Of a stretch of 64,000 nt of DNA, positions 1-9,038 are shown piece by piece. The stretch covers positions 1-64,000 of the forward strand of contig NZ_JAMXLR010000039.1 of NCBI RefSeq assembly GCF_024054565.1, written 5' to 3'. The notes below the pieces were generated by a model. That model worked only from the letters and a program-made list of their open reading frames with translations. It did no database searches and was not told where the DNA came from. This DNA comes from Aeoliella straminimaris. GTDB taxonomy: Bacteria > Planctomycetota > Planctomycetia > Pirellulales > Lacipirellulaceae. Every line of letters starts with the position of its first letter. Positions within the stretch are counted from its first letter, which is position 1. A program made the position numbers and the translations under genes.

Positions 1-14
1 CCTGCGCTACCAAC

Positions 15-59
15 AAAAAACCGCTTGCGGCTTCGTCCCGTGGGCGAAGCCGCAAGCGG
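15..59 (-). terminator. Rho-independent terminator, minus strand
   Basis: A perfect 15-bp inverted repeat (21-35 with 45-59, 9-nt loop) is preceded on the plus strand by six A, which is a U-run after the hairpin on the minus strand. It therefore ends a transcript coming from the right. No convincing minus-strand protein gene lies immediately to its right. Confidence 0.65.
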
Positions 60-291
60 CGTGGAACAAACTTCCGGTCAATTGCGACGGAGTGGAGTCG
101 CTCGAAGACAGACGCGAATCGGACGGTGCTGCGCACAGCCATGTGATCAATTCGGGCCAATCGAAATTTTAGGTCCTCCCGACGGAATGTCGACCGGAAA
201 GTTTGACTTGGTAATCGACCGCCCGCGGGCAGTCGATGATTGTTTCGCAGGTAAGTTATCGGGCACTCGTGCCGACTGACTTAAGTGGCTC
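15..291 (-). ncRNA. Candidate non-coding RNA bounded by promoter and terminator
   Basis: On the minus strand a promoter-like pair (303-298 and 325-320) would start a transcript near 291, and a strong terminator ends it near 15, giving about 275 nt. The interval holds further inverted repeats: 213-219 with 232-241 (one mismatch position), the 10-bp self-complementary core at 221-230, and 262-264 with 271-273. Possible reading frames in it are short, and one runs through the terminator hairpin, so I favour RNA over protein. I do not recognise signature segments of RNase P RNA, tmRNA, SRP RNA or 6S RNA. The boundaries are inference. Confidence 0.35.
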
Positions 292-297
292 TGGTGC

Positions 298-325
298 ACT
301 CTAGCGAGTTCGCTGCCCAGGTCAA
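298..325 (-). promoter_or_regulatory. Sigma70-like promoter, minus strand
   Basis: Minus-strand -35 TTGACC (325-320) and -10 TAGAGT (303-298) are separated by 16 nt. It would drive the candidate RNA ending at the terminator at 15-59. Confidence 0.35.
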
Positions 326-603
326 ATGAATTCTCTTCGTCGCGTCACAAATCCGAGCAACGAAATTCGGACACCTGGGGGGAGTGGAAGCCTACTGGAA
401 AATCATAGTTCGGAAAAGGACGGTCGCCAGCGTTTTCCCCCGGAATCGAAAAATCGATGCCGTACGCAAACTCTGTGCCGCCCGAAGAATTCGCCGACTG
501 ATCTTGCCGCTGTTGCCGAGTTGCGGTAAACGCGGCACTCGGCCGCTTCGGTGGCCAACGTTGCGATTTCTCCTCTCTGTCACTTCTCCGAAAAAAGTGC
601 GAT
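326..603. other. Intergenic stretch, no gene seen
   Basis: Several short frames are open on both strands, but they overlap each other, have arginine/serine-rich low-complexity translations and lack a ribosome binding site. I see no RNA signature or repeat. It probably holds the promoter for the gene at 604. Confidence 0.4.
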
Positions 604-972
604 ATGAATTCACTTCGCATCAACTCGTGTCCCCCGTCATTCGCACCCGCCGCCGGTTGGTTGGTGGCCATCGCCGGAGTGATGCTGGCGGTACTAGCAG
701 CATTGCCGTCCGAAGCGGCCATTCCGCGCGGGCCCGTGCTTGAAGAACGCCTGTTACTGGGCCTACGCGTGAAGACGGATGCAGATCGGCTGTTCATCCA
801 TCACGTCGTCGAACTGGTCGAAGACGGCAAGCTGCCCATCGGGCTGGTGGATGGCACCTACTTTTGGGCTCGAGAGAAGGCCGAAGAGCATCGCCGGTTG
901 TACAACAATCCGATGGTGTTCTTCCGTCCCGCGCTGCGTGCTCGGGCGGCCCGGCTGGGCATCCGCATCTGA
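604..972 (+). CDS. Small secreted protein of unknown function
   Basis: This 122-residue protein has a clear Sec-type signal peptide: a hydrophobic stretch at about residues 18-36 ending in SEAA. About 85 mature residues follow, rich in charged residues (DGKLPIGLVDGTYFWAREKA) with an arginine-rich C-terminus. The mature part predicts mostly helix and has no cysteine, so it is probably a soluble exported protein. No Shine-Dalgarno sequence is obvious before the ATG, so the start is less certain. I recognise no family. The signal peptide and the reasonable composition separate it from the overlapping frames, which look spurious. Confidence 0.55.
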   Translation: MNSLRINSCPPSFAPAAGWLVAIAGVMLAVLAALPSEAAIPRGPVLEERLLLGLRVKTDADRLFIHHVVELVEDGKLPIGLVDGTYFWAREKAEEHRRLYNNPMVFFRPALRARAARLGIRI

Positions 973-1099
973 CGGATGGGTAGGGCTTGCTTTGCGGAGT
1001 CTGCCGCGGAGGTGACCCGGTAGGCATTTCGGCACCGGGCCGCTAAAATCAGGGTTTCCCGGGGCCCCATCACCCTCCCGTCGATCGAAAGCATCCGCC

Positions 1100-1402
1100 A
1101 TGGCGCGTAAAGTTGTAAGCCGCAGAGATAAACGAGCCGAAGTCGAGGCTGCCGAAGCCGCCGAGGCAGCGGAACCCAAGAAGAAAAAGAAAAAAGCCAC
1201 CAAGCGGAAGAGCCGCTCGAAGGCCGCCAAAGAGGTGCGTCTGAAGGCTTTCTGGGGCGTTTTCAACCAATCGCTGCGGCGCGTGGCCCTGTATGAGTTC
1301 AACCAGCGAAAAGAAGCCGAAAAGAAGGCCAAGGAACTCAGTGCCAGTGGCAAGTCGCCGCACTTTGTTCAACCCGTGAAAGAAGCCATCGAAGAGGCCT
1401 AA
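1100..1402 (+). CDS. Lysine/alanine-rich small basic protein
   Basis: A 100-residue protein. Residues 9-46 alternate acidic AEAAEAAE blocks with a KKKKKK run and arginine/lysine pairs; residues 47-100 form a more ordered helical segment (AFWGVFNQSLRRVALYEF). There is no signal peptide, so it is cytoplasmic. The basic tail suggests nucleic-acid or ribosome contact, but that is inference and I cannot assign a family. It stands alone, 128 nt after the secreted protein and 88 nt before the SDR gene. Another lysine/alanine-rich protein lies at 3116-3436, but the two share no domain that I can see. Confidence 0.6.
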   Translation: MARKVVSRRDKRAEVEAAEAAEAAEPKKKKKKATKRKSRSKAAKEVRLKAFWGVFNQSLRRVALYEFNQRKEAEKKAKELSASGKSPHFVQPVKEAIEEA

Positions 1403-1490
1403 TTCACCCCGCGTCGAGCTGGTCACTCTTCTCGGCAGACCCTAGCGTTTCTTAGACGCCCCGCAGTAGTGGGGTGGTGCGAAGGAAACC

Positions 1491-2984
1491 ATGTGCGGGG
1501 CCGCCAGCTTGAACCACAACGCTTCATCTCGCCGCATCCTGCTTACAGGCGCCACAGGTTATGTGGGCGGCCGGCTGCTACCGCTGCTCTTAAAGCGAGG
1601 CTTCCAGGTTCGTTGCCTGGCCCGACGCCCCGAAGCGCTGAGGTCGGAAGTCCACCCCGATGTGGAAGTTGCGGCTGGCGACGTGCTGGAGCGCACCGCT
1701 CTCGATCAGCCGCTGCAGGGCATCGATACGGCGATCTATCTCATTCACTCCATGGGCGCCACCGGCGACTTTGAGGCTGAGGACCGCCAGGCCGCCGAGA
1801 ACTTCGCCCACGCCGCCACGGCCGCTGGTGTCCGTCGCATCGTTTATCTGGGGGGCTTAGGCGAGGATTCTCCTGATTTATCCAAGCATCTGCGAAGCCG
1901 CCAGGAAGTGGGACGAATTCTTCGCAGCTCGTCGGCCGAGGTGATCGAGCTGCGGGCGTCGATCGTCATCGGTTCGGGCAGCCTTTCGTACGAGTTGGTG
2001 CGAGCTCTGGTCGAACGGCTGCCAATCATGATCTGCCCCCGCTGGGTGCGGGCGCGAGCCCAGCCGATCGCCATTGAAGATCTGTTGGAGTACCTGGTGG
2101 CTGCTATCGATGTGGAGGCCGGCGGTTCGCGGGTATTCGAAATTGGCGGCCCCGAACAGGTCTCGTACGGCGACATCATGCGCGAGTACGCTCGCCAGCG
2201 GGGCCTGCGGCGGTGGATGATTCCAGTACCGGTGCTGACTCCCTATTTGTCGAGCTTGTGGTTGGGGCTGGTGACCCCCATTTACGCGCGGGTGGGTAGC
2301 AAATTGGTTTCGAGCTTGCGGAATCCCACGGTCGTCGCCGACGACTCTGCCCGCGAGGTATTCACCATCGAGCCGCGCGGCCTGACAGCAGCCATTTCGC
2401 GGGCGCTGGTAAACGAGGACCGCAAATTTGCCCTGACCCGCTGGAGCGACGCACTGGCCTCGAGCGGCAAACCTCAGGAGTGGGGCGGCGCGGTGTTTGG
2501 ATCTCGCATCGTCGATTCGCGTACTGCCCAGGTCGGCGCCCCGACCTCCAAGGCATTTGCCCCCATTCAGCAGATTGGCGGCAGCCGGGGCTGGTACTAC
2601 GGTAGCTGGCTGTGGCGGCTGCGGGGATTCTTGGATCTGCTGGCGGGCGGTATCGGCGTGCGTCGTGGCCGACGACATCCGGTGGAATTGCGGGTGGGCG
2701 ATACGCTCGATTTTTGGCGTGTCGAAAAGTTCGAGCCAGGGCGGCTGTTGCGGTTGAGGGCCGAGATGAAGGTACCCGGTCGAGCCTGGCTGGAGTTCGA
2801 CGTCGATCAGGGAGCCGATGGCAGGCATAGCGTCATTCGCCAGACGGCTGTTTTCGACCCGCATGGGTTTTTGGGGCTCGCGTACTGGTATGTCCTGTAC
2901 CCGCTGCACAATTTGGTGTTTGCTGGCATGTTGAGAAACATCGCCCGCGCAGCCGAGCGAGATGCAGCCTCAACCGCCAATTAA
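1491..2984 (+). CDS. SDR-family NAD(P)-binding protein with C-terminal DUF2867
   Basis: 497 residues. The N-terminal half is an extended/atypical short-chain dehydrogenase (NmrA-like) Rossmann fold: beta1-loop GATGYVG at 20-26, an arginine-rich second strand (CLARRPEAL), then the acidic AGDV turn. The C-terminal part from about 345 (GWYYGSWLWRLRGFLDLLAG onward) matches the DUF2867 START-like module often fused to these reductases. It is probably a cytoplasmic or membrane-associated oxidoreductase of unknown substrate; the hydrophobic C-terminus (LAYWYVLYPLHNLVF) suggests a lipid-like ligand. GAAGGA lies 4 nt before the ATG and supports this start. Confidence 0.85.
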   Translation: MCGAASLNHNASSRRILLTGATGYVGGRLLPLLLKRGFQVRCLARRPEALRSEVHPDVEVAAGDVLERTALDQPLQGIDTAIYLIHSMGATGDFEAEDRQAAENFAHAATAAGVRRIVYLGGLGEDSPDLSKHLRSRQEVGRILRSSSAEVIELRASIVIGSGSLSYELVRALVERLPIMICPRWVRARAQPIAIEDLLEYLVAAIDVEAGGSRVFEIGGPEQVSYGDIMREYARQRGLRRWMIPVPVLTPYLSSLWLGLVTPIYARVGSKLVSSLRNPTVVADDSAREVFTIEPRGLTAAISRALVNEDRKFALTRWSDALASSGKPQEWGGAVFGSRIVDSRTAQVGAPTSKAFAPIQQIGGSRGWYYGSWLWRLRGFLDLLAGGIGVRRGRRHPVELRVGDTLDFWRVEKFEPGRLLRLRAEMKVPGRAWLEFDVDQGADGRHSVIRQTAVFDPHGFLGLAYWYVLYPLHNLVFAGMLRNIARAAERDAASTAN

Positions 2985-3115
2985 GCATCTTGCCCGCTTG
3001 CATTCTGGGGCGAAGCGAACGACCATACAGCTCGTCGTGCCCGCTGCGTGATGCGGTCTGTCCGCCCGCCCCCGGTGTCCCGTCATTGCACCACTGTTTG
3101 AGAGAGGATCTTGCC

Positions 3116-3436
3116 GTGGCCAAGAAGAAAGCTACCTCCGGTTCGAAGTCGACTGCTCCCGAGAAAGCTGCGCCGAAAAAAACTGCTGCCAAGAAGAGCG
3201 CCCCCAAGAAAGCGGTAGCCAAACCGGCTCCCGCCCTCACGGCCGAAGAGATTGGCCATGCCGCTGGCCAGGTCTGGGCGGCGCTGGTCGAGGCGCCGGG
3301 GCAGACCGCCACGGCACTGAAGAAAAACGTGGACGCCCCTGGCGACATGGCGATGGCCGCAATCGGCTGGCTGGCACGGGAGGAGAAGCTCGAGTTCGAC
3401 ACGTCGGGTCGCACGGTCAAGATCTCGCTGAAGTAG
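3116..3436 (+). CDS. Winged-helix protein (DUF2582 type) with H1-like basic tail
   Basis: 106 residues from a GTG start, chosen because GAGAGAGG stands 6 nt upstream and the protein then begins directly with its basic tail (AKKKATSGSKS). Residues 1-40 are an alanine/lysine/serine/proline tail like those of histone H1 or bacterial Hc1-type proteins. Residues 41-106 (AEEIGHAAGQVWAAL onward, ending in a strand DTSGRTVKISLK) resemble the winged-helix DUF2582 family (PF10771), a presumed DNA-binding fold. A nucleoid or chromatin-like role is inferred from this architecture. A longer frame starting at 2990 has an unconvincing upstream translation. Confidence 0.75.
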   Translation: MAKKKATSGSKSTAPEKAAPKKTAAKKSAPKKAVAKPAPALTAEEIGHAAGQVWAALVEAPGQTATALKKNVDAPGDMAMAAIGWLAREEKLEFDTSGRTVKISLK

Positions 3437-3458
3437 ATCTGCCCTTCCGGGAGCCAAA

Positions 3459-4694
3459 ATGGATCGTCGAGTGTTTCTGGGCGCGGCACCTCTCTCCGCG
3501 TTTGCCTTCCAGCCGGCACAAGCAGCTGCCACAGTGGCTGCTGGACCCGTGTTGGCGGGACCGCCAGTGGTGCAGCATCCCGGACCTCGCGGATTCACCA
3601 TTGCATTCGCCCTCGGTGGTCTCGCCACCGGTTGGGTGGAGTGGGGGCTTGCGCCGGACCAGCTCGATCGCCAGGTCATTCCGCGCCGCGGCGGACTCAT
3701 CGATGCGAGCGATCGCGCCCTGGCTGTGCGTGTGGAACTCGATGATCCGATTTCGGCCGATCAGCCGATTTACTACCGAGTCGCCGCCCAGGGGTTGGCG
3801 TACCGCAACGCTTACCAGCTGACGCGTGCGGAACCGGAATTCGGTGCCATACAGAGTCTCCGTCTGCCGAAGACGGACAGCGAGTCGTTCCTGCTGGCAA
3901 TGGTGAACGACACCCACGAAAACTCCGAAACCTTGTCGCAGCTGCACGCCACGCTCGAGCGACTCGAACCCGATGCCCTGCTGTGGTGTGGCGACACTTG
4001 CAACGACTTCGATGCTGCGGACCACCCCGAACAGGTAACTTTGGCGCCACTAGGGCAGCGGGACAGCGGGTGGGCCAGTCGCTGGCCGCTGCTGTTCGTG
4101 CCCGGCAATCACGACGTACGAGGGCAGCGTGCACGCGAGCTGCACGACTGCCTGCCGGGCTGGCCCGGTCAAGCGGACCTGCCGTACTGTCAGGCGGTGC
4201 GGCTGGGGCCAATCGGTTTAGTGATGCTCGACACCGGCGAGGATAAACCCGATCGCCATCCGGTATTCGCCGGCACCGCCGCCTACGAACCCTACCGTAA
4301 GGCGCAGACCGAATGGTTACGCGAAGCGTTAGCCTCGCCCGCCATGGCCACCGCGCCGTTCAAGATTGCCGCCTGCCACATTCCGCTGCGCGGCGTTCCG
4401 GGGGAGTCGGATGGGACCACACTCGAAGGCTATGCCAATCACTGTGGCGATGCCGCCCGACAGTGGTTGCCAGTGTTGGCCGAACATGGCGTGCGCCTCG
4501 TGTTGAGTGGCCACACGCACTCAACGCGGATCGACGATCCCACGCCTGAAATGCCTGTCATGCAGGTGGTGGGCGGCGGGCCAAGGCCCGCTGCCGCCTC
4601 GCTGACCACCCTTCACGCCACACCCGAACGTCTGGTGCTCTCCATCGAGCACCTGAACGGCGATGAGTGGATGCGGCGCGAGTTTCGCGCTTAG
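3459..4694 (+). CDS. Secreted metallophosphoesterase
   Basis: 411 residues. The N-terminus MDRRVFLGAAPL looks like a twin-arginine or short Sec signal ending near residue 22. A beta-rich segment (30-125) resembling the N-terminal domain of purple-acid-phosphatase-like proteins precedes a calcineurin-like core. Metal-ligand motifs are visible in order: D151-x-H153, G178-D179 with N182-D183, GNHD 216-219, H307 and GHTH 351-354. It would hydrolyse a phosphomonoester or diester outside the cytoplasm. The start has GGGAG a few bases upstream and follows the winged-helix gene by 22 nt, so the two may be co-transcribed. The substrate is unknown. Confidence 0.87.
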   Translation: MDRRVFLGAAPLSAFAFQPAQAAATVAAGPVLAGPPVVQHPGPRGFTIAFALGGLATGWVEWGLAPDQLDRQVIPRRGGLIDASDRALAVRVELDDPISADQPIYYRVAAQGLAYRNAYQLTRAEPEFGAIQSLRLPKTDSESFLLAMVNDTHENSETLSQLHATLERLEPDALLWCGDTCNDFDAADHPEQVTLAPLGQRDSGWASRWPLLFVPGNHDVRGQRARELHDCLPGWPGQADLPYCQAVRLGPIGLVMLDTGEDKPDRHPVFAGTAAYEPYRKAQTEWLREALASPAMATAPFKIAACHIPLRGVPGESDGTTLEGYANHCGDAARQWLPVLAEHGVRLVLSGHTHSTRIDDPTPEMPVMQVVGGGPRPAAASLTTLHATPERLVLSIEHLNGDEWMRREFRA

Positions 4695-4730
4695 CCGACC
4701 AATACGCAATCCCCGCGGGAGAGCTTCCTG

Positions 4731-5717
4731 ATGTACCAAGCAACTGAGAATCGCTACGAATCGATGCCTTACAAGCGGTGTGGCAACAGTGGTCTGCATC
4801 TGCCGGCGGTGTCGCTTGGCTTGTGGCACAATTTTGGCGGGGTGGACCAATTCGAAAACGGGCGGGCGATCATTCACCGCGCGTTCGATTTGGGGATCAC
4901 GCATTTCGATCTGGCCAACAACTACGGACCGCCACCCGGGTCGGCCGAGGAGAACTTCGGTAAGCTGCTGGCCACGGACCTGGCCGCCTATCGCGACGAG
5001 CTGGTGATCAGCACCAAGGCGGGCTACACAATGTGGCCCGGACCGTACGGCGATTGGGGCTCGCGAAAATATCTGCTGGCCAGCCTGGATCAAAGCCTGA
5101 AGAGGATGGGCATCGACTATGTCGACATTTTCTATTCGCACCGCCGCGACCCGGAAACGCCCATGGAGGAGACGCTCGGCGCCGTGGCCAGTGCGGTGAA
5201 GCAGGGCAAAGCCCTGTACGCGGGTATCTCGAACTACAACGCCGAAGACACCCGCACCGCGTGCCAAATCCTGCGTGAAATGGGGTGTCCGCTGCTGATT
5301 CACCAGCCCAAGTACTCGATGTTCGTCCGCGAGCCGGAAGCCGGCTTGCTGGATGTGCTGGGCGAGGAAGGCGTCGGCTGCATTCCATTTTCACCGCTGG
5401 CCCAGGGTATGCTGACCGACCGCTACCTGGGTGGCATTCCCGCGGAGAGCCGGGCGGCCAAGTCGCATGGTTTTCTGCAAAAGAGCGACCTTACCGAGCA
5501 GCGCCTGGGGCAGATCAGCCGCTTGAACGAGTTGGCAGCTGGCCGCGGGCAGTCGCTCGCCCAGATGGCGCTGGCGTGGGTGCTGCGCGACGCGCGGATC
5601 ACCACGGTGCTGATTGGGGCCAGCAGCGTGGAGCAGTTGGAACAGAATATCGCGTGCCTGGAGAAGCGAGACTTCTCCGACGATCAGCTTGCCGCCATCG
5701 AAGAGGTACTCGCGTAA
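4731..5717 (+). CDS. Aldo/keto reductase (YghZ/Gpr-like)
   Basis: 328 residues, the usual size for an aldo/keto reductase. The catalytic tetrad is in place: D60, Y65 (in NNYGPPPGSAEENFG), K96 (ISTKAGY) and H137 (FYSHRRD). The NNYGPPPGSAE loop and MWPGPYGDWGSRKYL segment are typical of the L-glyceraldehyde-3-phosphate reductase (YghZ/Gpr, AKR14) subgroup, which detoxifies aldehydes with NADPH. GGGAGAG lies 6 nt before the ATG. The exact substrate is inferred from subgroup resemblance. It is followed 38 nt later by a dehydrogenase gene, so the pair may form a small redox operon. Confidence 0.9.
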   Translation: MYQATENRYESMPYKRCGNSGLHLPAVSLGLWHNFGGVDQFENGRAIIHRAFDLGITHFDLANNYGPPPGSAEENFGKLLATDLAAYRDELVISTKAGYTMWPGPYGDWGSRKYLLASLDQSLKRMGIDYVDIFYSHRRDPETPMEETLGAVASAVKQGKALYAGISNYNAEDTRTACQILREMGCPLLIHQPKYSMFVREPEAGLLDVLGEEGVGCIPFSPLAQGMLTDRYLGGIPAESRAAKSHGFLQKSDLTEQRLGQISRLNELAAGRGQSLAQMALAWVLRDARITTVLIGASSVEQLEQNIACLEKRDFSDDQLAAIEEVLA

Positions 5718-5755
5718 CATTTAGGCGATTGGTACGAGCGAAGAGGAATATGCCG

Positions 5756-6670
5756 ATGAAAGTGGCCATTGTGGGCATTGGGCACGTCGGGGCCGCCCTG
5801 GCGTACTCGCTGCTGGAACTGGAGACCGTGCGCGAGCTGATGCTGGTGGGAAGAAATCTGAGCCGCATCGAAGGCGAGGCCATCGACCTGCGGCACGCAG
5901 GTTCGTTTTTCGCCGCGCCGCCTTCGGTTTCTTACGGTCCGGTGAGCGAGTGCCGCGACTCGGACATCATCGTACTGTGCCTGTCTCAGAAAACCACGAG
6001 CCTCGACCGCACGCACCTGGCCGTGGACAACGCCCAGTTATTTGCCGAAGTGGTGCCGGTGCTGACCCGCCAGAATCCGAACAGCATCTTCGTCGTGGCC
6101 ACCAATCCGGTCGATTCGCTGACTCAACTGACGATCGAACTGAGTGACTTGCCCCCGTCCCGAGTCTTAGGGGCGGGCACCGTGATCGACAGTTGCCGAT
6201 TCCGCCATGCATTGTCCGATCACCTGCGGGTCCATCCCGACGATGTGCGGGCTTACGTATTGGGCGAGCACGGCGAGTCGCAGTTCATTTGGCTCAGTGG
6301 TGCCGCTGTCGGGGGGGTGCGGCTCGAGGCTTCGGATATCCCCTTGCACGTAATCGAGTCGACGCGATCCAGTGGTACCGATATTTTTCGGCTCAAGGGA
6401 AACACCTGTTACGCCATCGCGCAGGCGCTGAAGTTGATGGTCCGCAGCATTGCGGGTAATCGACTGGGGACGATGCCGGTTTCGACCCAGGTGAACCTGG
6501 GCACCGACTTTCCCCTGCTGTGCCTGGCGACGCCTTGCGTGGTGGGCCGTCGGGGTATCGAGCAGGTGCTGAAACCGCATTTTTCCAGCGAAGAACAGCA
6601 GATGTGGCTGACCAGCGGGCGCCGCGTAGCGGCGACGTTGGCCGAAATTCACCAATCACTCGGAGTTTAG
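5756..6670 (+). CDS. L-lactate/malate dehydrogenase family protein
   Basis: 304 residues, NAD-dependent 2-hydroxyacid dehydrogenase of the LDH/MDH fold. The nucleotide loop GIGHVG is at 7-12, ATNPVD at 115-120, the D145/R148 pair in GTVIDSCRFR and the active-site histidine H172 in LGEHGESQF. The HGESQ form and the S-C-R-F-R motif favour L-lactate dehydrogenase, but the mobile loop (SQKTTSLDR) is not a standard LDH or MDH loop, so substrate is open. I start at the second of two ATGs because GAGGA is then 8 nt away instead of 2. Confidence 0.85.
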   Translation: MKVAIVGIGHVGAALAYSLLELETVRELMLVGRNLSRIEGEAIDLRHAGSFFAAPPSVSYGPVSECRDSDIIVLCLSQKTTSLDRTHLAVDNAQLFAEVVPVLTRQNPNSIFVVATNPVDSLTQLTIELSDLPPSRVLGAGTVIDSCRFRHALSDHLRVHPDDVRAYVLGEHGESQFIWLSGAAVGGVRLEASDIPLHVIESTRSSGTDIFRLKGNTCYAIAQALKLMVRSIAGNRLGTMPVSTQVNLGTDFPLLCLATPCVVGRRGIEQVLKPHFSSEEQQMWLTSGRRVAATLAEIHQSLGV

Positions 6671-6766
6671 TCTCCAAAAGTGCTGGAATTAGCCAGCCCA
6701 TGGCGTTTGAGGCTTCAGAGGCCCGCTCCGCCCGACCGAAACGTAAGTGCTAGTAGCGAACCACCC

Positions 6767-6794
6767 TTGCGGCTGCTGGTGTCACCTGTATATT
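6767..6794 (+). promoter_or_regulatory. Promoter of the tRNA-tuf operon
   Basis: TTGCGG (6767-6772) and TATATT (6789-6794) are separated by 16 nt and lie about 30 nt before tRNA-Thr. The -10 box TATATT recurs before other genes in this window. Confidence 0.45.
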
Positions 6795-6825
6795 AAGCGA
6801 TTCGCACGATATCGCGAGGATTCGC

Positions 6826-6898
6826 GCTAGCGTAGCTCAATTGGCAGAGCAGCGGTTTTGTAAACCGCAGGTTGTGGGTTCAAGTCCCTCCGCTAGCT
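6826..6898 (+). tRNA. tRNA-Thr (UGU)
   Basis: A 73-nt cloverleaf. The acceptor stem 6826-6832 pairs with 6891-6897, the anticodon loop is TTTGTAA, and the T-arm contains GTTCAAGTC. The CCA end is not encoded. First of four tRNAs ahead of tuf. Confidence 0.96.
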
Positions 6899-7085
6899 CT
6901 CTGGCATTGAGGTGCCACGCCGAAGCGGTCATCGCGAGGGTCTTGCGGCCGTGGCAGGCAAGTTTCTCCGCGATGGTTGGCCGGCAGGTTGGGTACCCAC
7001 TGGGTTCGGTGGCGGTCGCTCAAGGCGGCTGGCGGCGAGATCGGCCAGTTCGCGGCGAAAAATCCCAGAGATGGGCCCCCTAGGG

Positions 7086-7168
7086 GGGAGGTTACCGAAG
7101 CGGTCAAACGGGTCAGACTGTAAATCTGATGGCTTATGCCTTCGTAGGTTCGAATCCTACACCTCCCA
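7086..7168 (+). tRNA. tRNA-Tyr (GUA)
   Basis: 83 nt with the long variable arm typical of bacterial tRNA-Tyr. The acceptor GGGAGGT (7086-7092) pairs with 7161-7167, and the anticodon loop is CTGTAAA. CCA is not encoded. The 187-nt spacer before it shows no gene. Confidence 0.95.
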
Positions 7169-7179
7169 CTGAAGAGATC

Positions 7180-7262
7180 GGAAAGGCGAAAGTGGAAAGG
7201 CGAACCAGATAGCGGGAAGCGGAGTTGCGTTTTTCCTTTCCGCATTCGGCTTTCGCCTTTGG
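7180..7262. repeat. Intergenic inverted repeat between tRNA-Tyr and tRNA-Gly
   Basis: The words AAAGGCGAAAG and GGAAAGG at about 7182-7204 recur as reverse complements at about 7233-7260, giving a long imperfect hairpin in the tRNA spacer. It resembles several other inverted repeats in spacers of this block and may be a REP-like element or a processing signal. Confidence 0.5.
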
Positions 7263-7265
7263 TTT

Positions 7266-7336
7266 GCGGGTGTAGCTCAATGGTAGAGCAATAGCCTTCC
7301 AAGCTAAAGACGAGGGTTCGATTCCCTTCACCCGCT
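7266..7336 (+). tRNA. tRNA-Gly (UCC)
   Basis: 71 nt. The acceptor GCGGGTG (7266-7272) pairs with CACCCGC (7329-7335), and the anticodon loop is CTTCCAA. CCA is not encoded. Confidence 0.95.
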
Positions 7337-7439
7337 TTTGTGGCAATCGGCGTTCGACAGCCTCAGCTAGCCTTCGTGGCGTAAACATGGATAATTTCGT
7401 GTTGGCTGGAGGTTGGTCGCTGGCGGCCAGAGGCTAATT

Positions 7440-7512
7440 GCTGCTGTAGCTCAGTTGGTAGAGCACGTCCTTGGTAAGGACGAGGTCACGCGTTCGAGTC
7501 GCGTCAGCAGCT
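7440..7512 (+). tRNA. tRNA-Thr (GGU)
   Basis: 73 nt. The acceptor GCTGCTG (7440-7446) pairs with CAGCAGC (7505-7511), and the anticodon loop is TTGGTAA. It ends 85 nt before the tuf start codon, in an AT-rich leader. Confidence 0.96.
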
Positions 7513-7597
7513 TTAACCGCGGTGACTTTCCGGTTACCTTTTAATTTGTATTTGTCAGCTTCTGTAATTTTCAGGTATTTGTGAGTTAGGGACAAAA

Positions 7598-8797
<1,200 letters not shown>

Positions 8798-8812
8798 TTA
8801 AAAGCCAATGCC

Positions 8813-8848
8813 GGATGACCAATGGCCAAACGTGGCCATTGGTCATCC
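8813..8848 (+). terminator. Strong hairpin after tuf
   Basis: A perfect 15-bp stem (8813-8827 with 8834-8848, 6-nt loop) starts 16 nt after the tuf stop. Only a short TTTT follows 10 nt later, so it may be a partial terminator or an RNA-processing site ahead of tRNA-Trp. Its sequence words resemble the other spacer inverted repeats. Confidence 0.45.
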
Positions 8849-8871
8849 GTGCTTGCGGTTTTGTGATTTAT

Positions 8872-8947
8872 AGGGGCGTAGCTCAATTGGCAGAGCGCTG
8901 GTCTCCAAAACCAGAGGTTGTGAGTTCGATTCCCACCGCCCCTGCCA
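8872..8947 (+). tRNA. tRNA-Trp (CCA)
   Basis: The acceptor AGGGGCG (8872-8878) pairs with CGCCCCT (8937-8943), and the anticodon loop is CTCCAAA. The discriminator G8944 is followed by CCA at 8945-8947, so unlike the other four tRNAs here the CCA end is encoded or matched by chance. Confidence 0.96.
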
Positions 8948-9038
8948 TTTTATGTGCGAAGCCGAGGATGGATGGGCGCCGTGCCCGGAAGCCGGCCGAG
9001 GCCCGTACGGACATTTATTCGAGTGGCGGGAGACGTCA

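Noticed and set aside
5285..5755. An N-terminal extension of the lactate/malate dehydrogenase frame by about 155 residues
   Set aside because: It overlaps the aldo/keto reductase in another frame, is not protein-like, and the dehydrogenase begins normally at 5756 with a ribosome binding site.
8945..8947. Encoded CCA end of tRNA-Trp as a sign of transfer
   Set aside because: Three bases can match by chance, and the tRNA is in its ordinary place between tuf and secE.
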